Shown in pieces: positions 6,163-13,212 of a DNA stretch of 13,212 nucleotides; position 1 is the first letter of the stretch; each line of letters opens with the position of its first letter. Origin of the DNA: an uncultured Clostridia bacterium. GTDB taxonomy: Bacteria; Bacillota; Clostridia; TANB77; CAG-508. The position numbers and the translations under genes are program-made. The stretch lies in contig CAORJJ010000063.1 of assembly GCA_948517135.1 (NCBI GenBank), positions 1 to 13,212 on the forward strand, in the 5' to 3' direction. The notes below the pieces were generated by a model. That model was not told the DNA's origin. It searched no databases and saw only the letters and a program-made list of their open reading frames with translations.

Positions 6163-7014
6163 ATGAGAATTTTAAAAACTATATTAAATATAATTTTATC
6201 ATTTTTACTAATTATTGTAATTGCAATGTCTTTTGCTATTAATATTCTAGGAAACAAAATTCTAAATAAAAATTACTTTATTTCAAAATTAGAAGAGACA
6301 GAATTTTATTTACAAGTTTCTAGGGAAGTAGAAAATGGATTTGAAAATTATATATATCAATCTGGATTACCAGAAGATACAATAAAAAATTTATTTACTG
6401 AAGATGATATCAAAAAAGATGTAAATAGTATTGTGAATAAATTATATGATGGAACTGATATTACTTTAAGTAGTGAAAATGTTAAAGAAAATTTAGATAA
6501 TAAAATAAATGAATATCTTGAAAAAGAAGATATGAAAATGAATAATCAAGGAAAAGAAAATATAAAAAAATTTGAAGATTTAATTGTAAAAGAGTATACC
6601 AAAAATGTAAACGCTTCAAATACTTTGTATTCAAAAGGACATGAGGGAATAGAGACCTTAAACAGAATATATAATAAAGTAGGAAATATTCCAATAATTG
6701 CAATAATTATATTATTAGTGTTGTTAATTTTAATTAATATAAAAGATTTATTAAATGGAATTAATTATGTAGGAATTTCATTATTATCATTAGGAGTACT
6801 AATTAAATTAGCTATAAATCTAATTAATAGTAATATAAATATTGATGATTTGCTTGTATTAACAACATCGATAAGCAATTTGATTATAAATATTATTAAT
6901 GATATTTTGTTTGAGTTATCAGAAAAATCTAATATTTGTATTGTAGCTGGAATAACTGCAATAATTATAACTGCTATTTTAAAAAATATTAACTTTACAA
7001 AACAAGAAAAATAA
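6163..7014 (+). CDS. Membrane protein of unknown function, four predicted helices
   Basis: I do not recognise this 283-residue protein. It has an N-terminal hydrophobic segment (7-29) and a charged region of about 140 residues (30-174) rich in Lys, Glu and Asn. Three more hydrophobic segments follow (175-193, 201-222, 256-274), then a short Lys-rich tail. With the usual positive-inside bias, the large charged region would face outside. It is the third gene of the sortase/TelA run, with a strong AGGAGGAAGGA site (6147-6156) before its ATG. Its place between the sortase and the solute-binding/VWA protein suggests that it works with them in the envelope. Very low GC and Asn/Ile richness match the neighbours, so nothing points to foreign origin. 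Confidence 0.8.
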   Translation: MRILKTILNIILSFLLIIVIAMSFAINILGNKILNKNYFISKLEETEFYLQVSREVENGFENYIYQSGLPEDTIKNLFTEDDIKKDVNSIVNKLYDGTDITLSSENVKENLDNKINEYLEKEDMKMNNQGKENIKKFEDLIVKEYTKNVNASNTLYSKGHEGIETLNRIYNKVGNIPIIAIIILLVLLILINIKDLLNGINYVGISLLSLGVLIKLAINLINSNINIDDLLVLTTSISNLIINIINDILFELSEKSNICIVAGITAIIITAILKNINFTKQEK

Positions 7015-7022
7015 AATAGAAT
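6994..7022 (+). promoter_or_regulatory. Possible internal promoter before the SBP-VWA gene
   Basis: TTTACA (6994-6999), a 17-bp spacer and TAGAAT (7017-7022) each match the sigma-A consensus at five of six positions. The site straddles the end of the membrane protein gene and lies ahead of the 40-nt gap before the TTG start at 7055. Chance matches are common in such AT-rich DNA. If real, it would let the VWA-xpaC-SBP-telA genes be expressed separately from the sortase genes. Confidence 0.4.
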
Positions 7023-7054
7023 ATTTATGAAAAGTATTTTTTGGAGGATAAACA

Positions 7055-8674
7055 TTGAGCCAACAAAAGAATTTATATAATGTTATATTACCATTATTTA
7101 TTATACTTATAGGTTGTATTTTTATAGCCTATAATGATTATAAAGATAGTTTTTATATTGATGATACTCAAGTGAATCAAGAAATAAATGATAATACATT
7201 AAAAATAATATCTAGTTCTGAAAATAAAGATATGGAAGATAACATAAGGAATTATGCTAAAAGTCAAGGAATAGATGTATTATTTGAATATGCTGGAACT
7301 TTAGATATTATGGAAAAATTGAATATGGGTGAAAAATATGATGCAGTATGGACTTCAAATTCAATTTGGCTATATATGTTAAATAAAGAAGTTTCAATCT
7401 TAAATTCTAAATCAACAAGTACAAATCCAGTTGTTTTTGCTATAAAGGAATCTAAAGCGCAAGAATTAGGATTTAAAGATAAAGAAATTTATACATCAGA
7501 TATTATAAGTTCTATAAAAAATGGAAAATTAAAATTTAGCATGTCTAATCCAACTCAAACTAATTCAGGTGCAACAGCATATCTTGGATTATTATCATCA
7601 ATAGCAGGTAGCCCAGAAGTTTTAAAATTATCAGATATTGAAAATGAAAATGTAAAATCTGAATTAATATCATTATTTACAGGACTTGAACGTTCTTCTG
7701 GTAGTGAAGAATTTTTAGAAGAATTATTTATAAATGGTTCTTATGAGGCAGTTGTAACATATGAATCATCAATAATAAATATAAATAAAAAATTAAGTGA
7801 CAATAAATTAGAAACTTTATATGCTTTATATCCAATAGATGGTGTGTCTATTTCTGATTCACCTTTTGCATATATCGATAATGGAAATGAAAATAAAAAA
7901 GAAAATTTTGAGATTATACAAAATTATATATTAAGCAGTGAAGGACAAAAAGAATTAGAAAGATTAGGAAGAAGAACTTGGTATGGTGGAGTAAATCCGA
8001 ATGCAGATAAAAATGTATTTAATCCCAATTGGGGAATTGATACAAATAGATATATAGTACCAATAAAATTCCCAAATACAGAAGTTATACAAAATTCACT
8101 TGCACTTTATCAATCTGAATTAAGAAAACCTGTTCATACAATATTTTGTTTAGATTATTCAGGAAGTATGATAGGAGAAGGAAATAGTCAGTTAGTAGAG
8201 GCAATGGAATATATTTTAACTGAACAAAATGCCAAAAAAGATTTACTACAATTTACTGAAAAAGATAAAATAACAGTAATACCATTTAGCACATATGTAT
8301 TAAATACATGGAATGCAGAAAATGGTTTATCTACTGATGAGTTAATTAATGATATAAAATCACAAACTGCTAGAGGATCAACCAATATATATGAGCCTAC
8401 AATTAAAGCATTAGAAATTTTAAATAAGGAAGATTTAAGTAAATATAATGTATCAGTTGTTTTAATGACAGATGGACAGTCAAATTTAGGAAAATATTCT
8501 GAATTTGAAAAATTTTATAATTCTAATAATAAGCAAATTCCTATATATTCAATAATGTTCGGTGATGCTTATGAAAAAGAATTGCAAGAATTAGCAAATT
8601 TAACAAATGGAAAAACTTTTGATGGAAAGACAGATTTATTAAAAGCATTTAAAGAGGTGAGGGGATACAATTAA
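7055..8674 (+). CDS. Solute-binding domain fused to von Willebrand factor A domain
   Basis: This 539-residue envelope protein starts with a hydrophobic anchor (10-26) that contains LIGC (Cys21), a possible lipobox. Residues about 45-330 look like a type 2 periplasmic-binding fold, with KIISSSEN, the DAVWTSNS stretch and SNPTQTNSGATAYLG at 164-178. A VWA domain follows (about 358-530) with a complete metal-ion adhesion site: DYSGS (Asp367, Ser369, Ser371), Thr443 (RGSTNIYEPT) and Asp473 (MTDGQSN). VWA domains usually mediate metal-dependent protein contacts; the ligand of the binding half is unknown. The start codon is TTG at 7055, with GGAGG at 7043-7047. It ends 1 nt before xpaC. The protein following xpaC is related to its binding half. 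VWA proteins are known companions of TelA-type genes. Confidence 0.87.
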   Translation: MSQQKNLYNVILPLFIILIGCIFIAYNDYKDSFYIDDTQVNQEINDNTLKIISSSENKDMEDNIRNYAKSQGIDVLFEYAGTLDIMEKLNMGEKYDAVWTSNSIWLYMLNKEVSILNSKSTSTNPVVFAIKESKAQELGFKDKEIYTSDIISSIKNGKLKFSMSNPTQTNSGATAYLGLLSSIAGSPEVLKLSDIENENVKSELISLFTGLERSSGSEEFLEELFINGSYEAVVTYESSIININKKLSDNKLETLYALYPIDGVSISDSPFAYIDNGNENKKENFEIIQNYILSSEGQKELERLGRRTWYGGVNPNADKNVFNPNWGIDTNRYIVPIKFPNTEVIQNSLALYQSELRKPVHTIFCLDYSGSMIGEGNSQLVEAMEYILTEQNAKKDLLQFTEKDKITVIPFSTYVLNTWNAENGLSTDELINDIKSQTARGSTNIYEPTIKALEILNKEDLSKYNVSVVLMTDGQSNLGKYSEFEKFYNSNNKQIPIYSIMFGDAYEKELQELANLTNGKTFDGKTDLLKAFKEVRGYN

Positions 8675-8675
8675 A

Positions 8676-9302
8676 ATGAGTAAAAAGAATACTAACAAAC
8701 CAATAATTTCAGCTTTAATTGGAGGAGCATTTTTTGCAGTTCCATATTTAGCGCTAAATGTTTCTTTATTACCATCTTTAGGAATTGCAGTGATTGCATA
8801 TGGTGCTGGAAATTTATTATTGTCAGATACTTCAAATAAACTTGAGTCAAATAATAGTAATGAATCTTTTTACGATTTGTTAAATAATGCTAAGAAAAAT
8901 AATGCTAAAATATATGAGGTAATGAATAAAATAGAAGATAGAGAACTAGTAAAAAATATTGAAGAGATACACGATACATCAGCCAAAATAATTGATGAAA
9001 TTTCAAAATCTCCTTCAAAATTAAATAAAGGACAGAACTTTTTTAATTATTATTTACCAACAACATTAAAACTTCTAATAACTTATGATAATATAGAAAA
9101 TCAAAATCTAAATACAGATGAAATTAAAGAAACAATGGAAAATACAAAACAAATGATTATAAAAATAAATTCATCATTAAAAATTCAATTGTCAAATTTG
9201 TTTCAATCAGAAATTATAGATACAGATGCAGAAATAAAAGTATTTGAAAGTATGCTTAAATCAGAAGGAATAAATGCAGAAAATGATTTTGATTTAAAAT
9301 AA
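8676..9302 (+). CDS. xpaC: XpaC family protein
   Basis: Family members are annotated as 5-bromo-4-chloroindolyl phosphate hydrolysis protein, but their true role is unknown. The 208-residue protein begins with two closely spaced hydrophobic segments (about 9-27 and 31-49). A long helical, charged cytoplasmic region (about 55-208) with coiled-coil character follows. This layout is typical of XpaC. In Bacillus subtilis xpaC is followed by yaaN, a telA homologue; here telA is also close but separated by one solute-binding-like gene. The ATG lies one base after the VWA gene stop, and its ribosome site (GAGGTGAGGGG, 8654-8664) is inside that gene, so translation is likely coupled. The family call rests on architecture and context more than on a catalytic motif, as none is evident. 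Confidence 0.75.
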   Translation: MSKKNTNKPIISALIGGAFFAVPYLALNVSLLPSLGIAVIAYGAGNLLLSDTSNKLESNNSNESFYDLLNNAKKNNAKIYEVMNKIEDRELVKNIEEIHDTSAKIIDEISKSPSKLNKGQNFFNYYLPTTLKLLITYDNIENQNLNTDEIKETMENTKQMIIKINSSLKIQLSNLFQSEIIDTDAEIKVFESMLKSEGINAENDFDLK

Positions 9303-9317
9303 AGGAGGATTCTTAAT

Positions 9318-10457
9318 TTGAATAAGAAAATTTTAGGATTTGCAATATTAGTTATTTTAATATTTGTAATAATAGGAATAAAATTTTTTACAGATAATTC
9401 TATTGAAGAAAATAATATTTCTAAGAATGAGAATGAAAACTTAATAGATGTTACAGTTGCTGTTGGTGGCGGAAAAGAAGATTTTATTGCTGATGAACGT
9501 GTTAATCAAATAATGAAAGATAAGTATGGAATTAATGTGATATATGATTCATGGAGTAATGGAAAGATAGTAAAAGAACCATTAGTTAGAAAAGATGGAT
9601 CAAGTTATGATTTAATGTTTTGTTCTGATCAAAGATTTTTAGATTATTATAGATTAGCTCCAAATAAAGTAAAAAATGAAGCTGATAGATATCCAATTTT
9701 GCAAGGTGGACTTACATTAAATACACCAATAGTTATATATAGTTGGGATAAAGTTGTAGATAGTTTAGTTGCAGAAGGAATTGTTACAGAAGAAAATGGA
9801 ACCTTTTTCATTACAGATATGGATAAGCTTTTAAACTATATATTAGAAGGTAAAAAATGGTCTGATATAGGTTTAGATATGTTATATGGTAATATTAATA
9901 TTGCTTCTACAGATCCAGTTACATCTTCACCAGGTGCAACTTATTATGGACTATTGCTTTCTATTATGAGTGGTGGAAGTGTTACTGAAAATAATTTAGA
10001 AGAGAATCTTCCAAAATTAAAAGAATTTTATGAGAAGTCTGGCTATATGAATAACACACCAGCAGATTTGTTTGAAAAATATTTGAAGACTGGAATGGGT
10101 GGAGAGCCAATGATTGTTGATTATGAAAAATCAATAATTGAATTTGCAACATCAAATCCAGATGGATTTAATCAAGTAAAAGATAGTATAAGAATACTGT
10201 ATCCATCACCTACAATTTGGAATTCCCATTGTATAGCAACATTTACAGATAATGGAAATATATATAGTAGTGTTTTTGAAGATTCAGAAATAGGACAAAT
10301 TGCATGGGAAAAATATGGTTTTAGAACAGGTGTTGGTTCTGGAAATTATGATGTATCTAAAGTTGGAATTCCAGGAATACCGCAAACAATAACTAAAACT
10401 GTTTCAAGTTTAAAGATGTCTATGTATGACAGATTAATAGAATATTTAAGTAATTAA
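9318..10457 (+). CDS. Membrane-anchored extracellular solute-binding-like protein
   Basis: This 379-residue protein has an N-terminal anchor (6-24) without a lipobox cysteine. A short acidic/Asn linker leads into a type 2 periplasmic-binding-like fold (about 43-378): VTVAVGGGKEDF at the start, then a SYDLMFCSDQ stretch. ASTDPVTSSPGATYYGLL (196-213) aligns with SNPTQTNSGATAYLGLL of the SBP-VWA protein. The two are therefore probable paralogues, this one without the VWA domain. Such folds resemble ABC-transporter binding proteins for oxyanions or other small ligands, but no permease or ATPase gene is nearby, so a sensory or structural role is as likely as transport. The start is TTG at 9318 with a strong AAAGGAGG (9301-9308) that overlaps the xpaC stop. 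The telA gene follows after 13 nt. Confidence 0.82.
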   Translation: MNKKILGFAILVILIFVIIGIKFFTDNSIEENNISKNENENLIDVTVAVGGGKEDFIADERVNQIMKDKYGINVIYDSWSNGKIVKEPLVRKDGSSYDLMFCSDQRFLDYYRLAPNKVKNEADRYPILQGGLTLNTPIVIYSWDKVVDSLVAEGIVTEENGTFFITDMDKLLNYILEGKKWSDIGLDMLYGNINIASTDPVTSSPGATYYGLLLSIMSGGSVTENNLEENLPKLKEFYEKSGYMNNTPADLFEKYLKTGMGGEPMIVDYEKSIIEFATSNPDGFNQVKDSIRILYPSPTIWNSHCIATFTDNGNIYSSVFEDSEIGQIAWEKYGFRTGVGSGNYDVSKVGIPGIPQTITKTVSSLKMSMYDRLIEYLSN

Positions 10458-10470
10458 ATGGAGGAAAAAA

Positions 10471-11631
10471 ATGAGTGAAGCATTAGAATTGAAAGTTGAG
10501 CCTAAAGTGGCTTCAGAAAAAATTGAAAAAGAAATTTTAACAGGAGAAAAAGTAACTGATGAAAAAGTTGAAAGTTCATTAAATTATGATTTACTTACTC
10601 AAGAAGAAAAAAATGCAATAGATGAATTTTGTACTAAAATAGATGTAAATGATTCAACACAAGTATTACAGTTTGGAGCAGCAGCACAAAGTAAAATTTC
10701 TGATTTTTCAGACAATGTATTAAATAATGTAAAAACAAAAAATGCAGGAGAAGTAGGGGAATTATTAACAAATTTAGTAGTACAAGTGAAAAACTTTGAT
10801 ACAGATATTCCAGAATCAATGAATCCAAAAGGATTGAAATCTATATTTTTCAGTGCTAAAAAACAAATTGAAAAAATGATTGCAAAATATGATCAAGTAT
10901 CAAATAATGTTGATAAAATAGAAAAACAATTAGAAACACAAAAAATTAGAATGTTAAAAGATATTACTATATTTGATACAATGTATGAAAAGAATTTAGA
11001 ATATTTTAAAGAAATTTCATTATATATTATTGCTGGAGAGAAAAAACTAGAAGAATTAAGAAATGTTATTTTACCAGAATTACAAAAAAAAGCTCAAGAA
11101 ACAGGAGAGCAAACAGATGCTCAAAAAGCAAACGATATGGTTAATGTGATTAATAGATTTGAAAAGAAAATATATGATTTAAAAACAACAAGAATTATTT
11201 CAATTCAAATGGCTCCACAAATTAGATTAATTCAGAATAATGATAGTGAATTAGTAGAAAAAATTCAAAGTTCTTTGATAAATACAATTCCTCTTTGGAA
11301 AAATCAAATCGTTATTGCTTTAGGATTAGTTAATTCAAAAAGTGCATTAAATATTCAAAAATCTGTTACAGATACAACAAATGAAATGTTAAAGAAAAAT
11401 AGTGAAATGTTAAAACAAGGTACTATTGAAATTGCTGAAGAATCAGAAAAAGCAATAGTAAATGTAGAGACATTGCAACAAACAAATAAAGATATAATTG
11501 AAACATTAGACAAAGTTCTTGAAATCCATGAAAATGGAAGAGTAAAGAGAATAGAAGCAGAAAAAGAACTTGTTAATATTGAAAAAGAATTAAAGGAAAA
11601 ATTACTTGAAATTAAAGTAAAAAAAGACTAA
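10471..11631 (+). CDS. telA: TelA family toxic anion resistance protein
   Basis: This cytoplasmic, almost wholly helical protein belongs to the TelA/KlaA family. Members are linked to tellurite and other toxic anion or envelope stress resistance; the mechanism is not established. At 386 residues it has the family's usual length. Features are an acidic N-terminal tail (1-45), long coiled-coil stretches (about 130-215 and 310-386), the conserved central region with PQIRLIQNNDSELVEKIQSS, and NTIPLWKNQIVIALGL at about 270-287, typical of the family. The ribosome site is GGAGG (10460-10464). It is the last gene of the run. Its stop overlaps by 4 nt the stop of the small membrane protein gene on the other strand, and no intrinsic terminator is evident after it. 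Confidence 0.92.
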   Translation: MSEALELKVEPKVASEKIEKEILTGEKVTDEKVESSLNYDLLTQEEKNAIDEFCTKIDVNDSTQVLQFGAAAQSKISDFSDNVLNNVKTKNAGEVGELLTNLVVQVKNFDTDIPESMNPKGLKSIFFSAKKQIEKMIAKYDQVSNNVDKIEKQLETQKIRMLKDITIFDTMYEKNLEYFKEISLYIIAGEKKLEELRNVILPELQKKAQETGEQTDAQKANDMVNVINRFEKKIYDLKTTRIISIQMAPQIRLIQNNDSELVEKIQSSLINTIPLWKNQIVIALGLVNSKSALNIQKSVTDTTNEMLKKNSEMLKQGTIEIAEESEKAIVNVETLQQTNKDIIETLDKVLEIHENGRVKRIEAEKELVNIEKELKEKLLEIKVKKD

Positions 11632-11795
11632 TATAATAAAATTAATAATATTGAAGGGAAAATAAAGCCAAGGACTGCTAGAAGAATTATAGCAATTCCT
11701 CCAGTTTTATTTTCTTTTTCTTTAATTTCAAACATTCCATAGTAGTATGATTTTATACATGCAAGTAATAAAACGAAAATAAATAAATATTTCAT
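11628..11795 (-). CDS. Small two-helix membrane protein (55 residues)
   Basis: No family is recognised. The protein MKYLFIFVLLLACIKSYYYG has a first hydrophobic segment (3-14), a short charged middle (FEIKEKENKTGG) and a second hydrophobic segment (about 37-55) that runs to the C-terminus. The ATG at 11795 is chosen over the in-frame TTG at 11810, because the GAAAGGAG site (11808-11801) overlaps that TTG and sits 5 nt before the ATG. That good site, the coherent two-helix design and the tight tail-to-tail overlap with telA argue for a real gene. It sits just outside the inverted-repeat element at 11809-11981, and its ribosome site begins where the repeat ends. It could be a toxin-like or regulatory micropeptide, but nothing shows this. 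Confidence 0.6.
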   Translation of the reverse strand: MKYLFIFVLLLACIKSYYYGMFEIKEKENKTGGIAIILLAVLGFIFPSILLILLY

Positions 11796-11808
11796 ATAAG
11801 CTCCTTTC

Positions 11809-11981
11809 AAGTGAGTAAATTTTTTCTTATTTTTATTGAAGCTTTGTAGAATAATTTAAAAATTTAAAGTGACGCGCAGTTTGGAGTGCAAAGCACGACA
11901 GTAAGGAACAATAAATTTTTAGAATTATCTACAAAGTATAATATAATGTTAGTAAAAAATTACTCACTTAAATAACAATTT
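11809..11981. repeat. Nested inverted-repeat intergenic element, about 173 bp
   Basis: The outer ends are inverted: AAGTGAGTAAATTTTTT (11809-11825) and AAAAAATTACTCACTT (11954-11969), differing by one base insertion. Inside is a second, 25-nt inverted pair (11842-11866 and 11912-11936) that starts CTTTGTAGA and ends TCTACAAAG. At the centre is a GC-richer core (11871-11909) with a perfect GTGC-AAA-GCAC hairpin (11886-11896). The right end (11955-11981) repeats the sequence at 150-176 and reaches into the stop codon of the Ger(x)C gene. It encodes no protein. It may be a MITE-like or structured RNA element. This fills the gap between the small membrane protein gene and the Ger(x)C gene. Confidence 0.7.
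11955..11981 (+). repeat. 27-nt direct repeat, copy 2 (TTACTCAC box)
   Basis: This is the right end of the nested element at 11809-11981. It is identical to 150-176 at 25 of 27 positions, differing only in the central TT versus CC. Its last two bases belong to the stop codon of the Ger(x)C gene (11980-11982). Confidence 0.65.
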
Positions 11982-13116
11982 ATTCTTTATTAAATAAATT
12001 ACTAGAATTTATTTCTGTATCTACATTTACATCAAAAAATGAGTCTTGAAAAATTTCATCCCAATGTACTTTTTTAAATTCATCTTCTGTAAGATATTGT
12101 GACTGACAGACACTTTTAAATCCAATTACATCAGTATTATATTCTTTTGTAAGCTTATATACATATTGCTTTATAATATTTGAAATATAAATATTTGCAG
12201 CTTTTTCTAGTTTTTCAATATTTTCATTATTAATGTAATTAAATACACTTCCAGAGCTTCTGATAGATCCTTTTGGATGAACATCAATAGTTATATATGG
12301 GCTATTATTAATTATATTTACAGATACTTTAGTGTCTTTATACAATTCAATATCTAAGTCAACATAAGAATCTTTATCAAATGGATTTTCTAAAGTAATA
12401 GTTGTAGCATTTAGTTTATTGATACAAATAGAATGAGCAATTGTATCTAAAGAGTCAACATGAGTAACCATAAATTCATTATTGAATAGTGCAATACCAG
12501 ATGTTTGAACTGTTTCATCTGAAACAATAGTATATATAGCAATAGGTTGAATACTTTCATTGTGTAAACTTTCAAAAAAGTCTCCAAATGTAGTACTAAT
12601 TGTAAGCCCAGTACAATCACTACAAGTTTTTAAGTAATCAAATAATCTAGAAGAAAAAGATTCTCCAGAATTTGCTATTTTTTCTAAAACATTATATGCA
12701 GAATCACTACTTACAATAAGTTCACAACTGTGTCGTAATTCAGTATTGTTACTTAAAGTATATATAAATGTTTTTAAACCTTCTTTAGCAACTTCTTCTG
12801 AAACCACTAAAGCAGAACAGTGTGATAGATTTATTTGTTTATTCAGATAATTATCTAAGATAGTAAATCCTTCATCAATAGTTCTTGCCTCAACAGAGTA
12901 AATATTTACACTACTTGACTGTGAAGAACCACTATCAGAGGAACTTGAAGTAGAAGGAATTTGAACACTAATTTTTAGGTTACCATCATCTGTTTTATCA
13001 ATTCCAAGCGAAACAATAAAATAATAACTATCAGTTCCACTGCTTGTACTACAACCAGTAAATGTGAATAATATAGAAATTAATAAAAAAATACAAACTA
13101 ATTTACTTTTTATCAT
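11980..13116 (-). CDS. Ger(x)C family spore germination lipoprotein
   Basis: GerAC-type proteins are inner-membrane lipoproteins that form the C subunit of nutrient germinant receptors, with GerAA and GerAB types. The 378-residue product (family range about 360-400) has a signal peptide ending in lipobox FTGC (Cys22). The family N-terminal region follows (YYFIVSLGIDKTDDGNLKISVQ) with a Ser-rich insert at 54-68, then the two Ger(x)C domains through about residue 355. The ATG at 13116 has an AGAAAGG site just upstream. It overlaps the 3' end of an upstream gene by 14 nt, so it belongs to an operon continuing beyond 13212. The sub-type of receptor cannot be told. Together with sleB it supports a spore-forming host. 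Confidence 0.9.
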   Translation of the reverse strand: MIKSKLVCIFLLISILFTFTGCSTSSGTDSYYFIVSLGIDKTDDGNLKISVQIPSTSSSSDSGSSQSSSVNIYSVEARTIDEGFTILDNYLNKQINLSHCSALVVSEEVAKEGLKTFIYTLSNNTELRHSCELIVSSDSAYNVLEKIANSGESFSSRLFDYLKTCSDCTGLTISTTFGDFFESLHNESIQPIAIYTIVSDETVQTSGIALFNNEFMVTHVDSLDTIAHSICINKLNATTITLENPFDKDSYVDLDIELYKDTKVSVNIINNSPYITIDVHPKGSIRSSGSVFNYINNENIEKLEKAANIYISNIIKQYVYKLTKEYNTDVIGFKSVCQSQYLTEDEFKKVHWDEIFQDSFFDVNVDTEINSSNLFNKE

Positions 13117-13212
13117 TTGATTTTACCTTTCTGTATTTTATATTACCCCAAATTAGAATAATAAGACCTAGGCCAAATATAAAGCCAATAATCATATATC
13201 TATATATAATAT
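13103..13212 (-). CDS. C-terminal end of an upstream membrane protein gene (partial)
   Basis: The minus strand from the window edge is open for 35 codons to a TAA at 13105-13103. It encodes a hydrophobic helix (MIIGFIFGLGLIILIWG) and a basic tail (NIKYRKVKSNDKK). It overlaps the start of the Ger(x)C gene by 14 nt, a typical translational-coupling arrangement. It is probably the C-terminus of another membrane subunit of the same germination operon, or a small accessory membrane protein. No ribosome site precedes the Met codon at 13195, so the start is likely outside the window. Confidence 0.55.
   Translation of the reverse strand, partial: IIYRYMIIGFIFGLGLIILIWGNIKYRKVKSNDKK

Noticed and set aside
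6765..7055. Open frame of 96 codons on the minus strand over the membrane protein end
   Set aside because: Hydrophobic only because it mirrors a membrane protein gene; no support for expression.
11668..11705. Hairpin-like GGACTGCTA/TAGCAATTCC as telA terminator
   Set aside because: The pairing is broken and no T-run follows; it lies inside the small membrane protein gene.
1..13212. CRISPR array, prophage or insertion sequence
   Set aside because: No regularly spaced repeats, transposase, integrase or phage genes were seen; the repeats found are only two intergenic elements.

Overview
The window looks like chromosomal DNA from a spore-forming, very AT-rich Firmicute of the class Clostridia. 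The signs are strongly AT-biased codon use, AGGAGG-type ribosome sites, TTGACA/TATAAT-type promoters, two sporulation or germination proteins (a SleB-type cortex hydrolase and a Ger(x)C lipoprotein), a sortase, and a yqhT-efp gene pair arranged as in Bacillus. Genus cannot be read from the sequence.

Left part (1-3994), all on the plus strand. A structured, gene-free leader (1-238) comes first. Then follow sleB, a strong extended -10 promoter, a tight run of yqeG (HAD phosphatase), a prepilin-type A24 peptidase and an M24 Xaa-Pro peptidase, and efp with its own promoter and terminator. These are mostly housekeeping and spore genes.

Middle (3991-4765), minus strand. tRNA-Trp(CCA) has its own promoter and terminator. 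After it lies an M23 (LytM-type) membrane-anchored peptidase gene that is broken by one extra base and has no usual start codon. Its 3' end runs through the efp terminator hairpin and overlaps the efp stop codon.

Right-centre (4857-11631), plus strand. One promoter leads into seven closely spaced genes: a small secreted protein with an atypical sorting signal (LLYTG), a class D-like sortase, an unrecognised four-helix membrane protein, a solute-binding-domain/VWA fusion, XpaC, a stand-alone solute-binding-like protein related to the first half of the fusion, and TelA (toxic anion resistance family). The xpaC-telA pair is known from Bacillus (xpaC-yaaN). The sortase, its substrate and two solute-binding-like proteins around that pair suggest an envelope-facing system linked to a cytoplasmic TelA/XpaC module. 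This is the most interesting part of the window. Its function is unknown.

Right end (11628-13212), minus strand. A 55-residue two-helix membrane protein is convergent with telA. Next is a ~173 bp nested inverted-repeat element that shares a 27-nt end sequence with the leader at position 150. A Ger(x)C lipoprotein gene follows, and last comes the 3' end of the gene upstream of it in the same operon.
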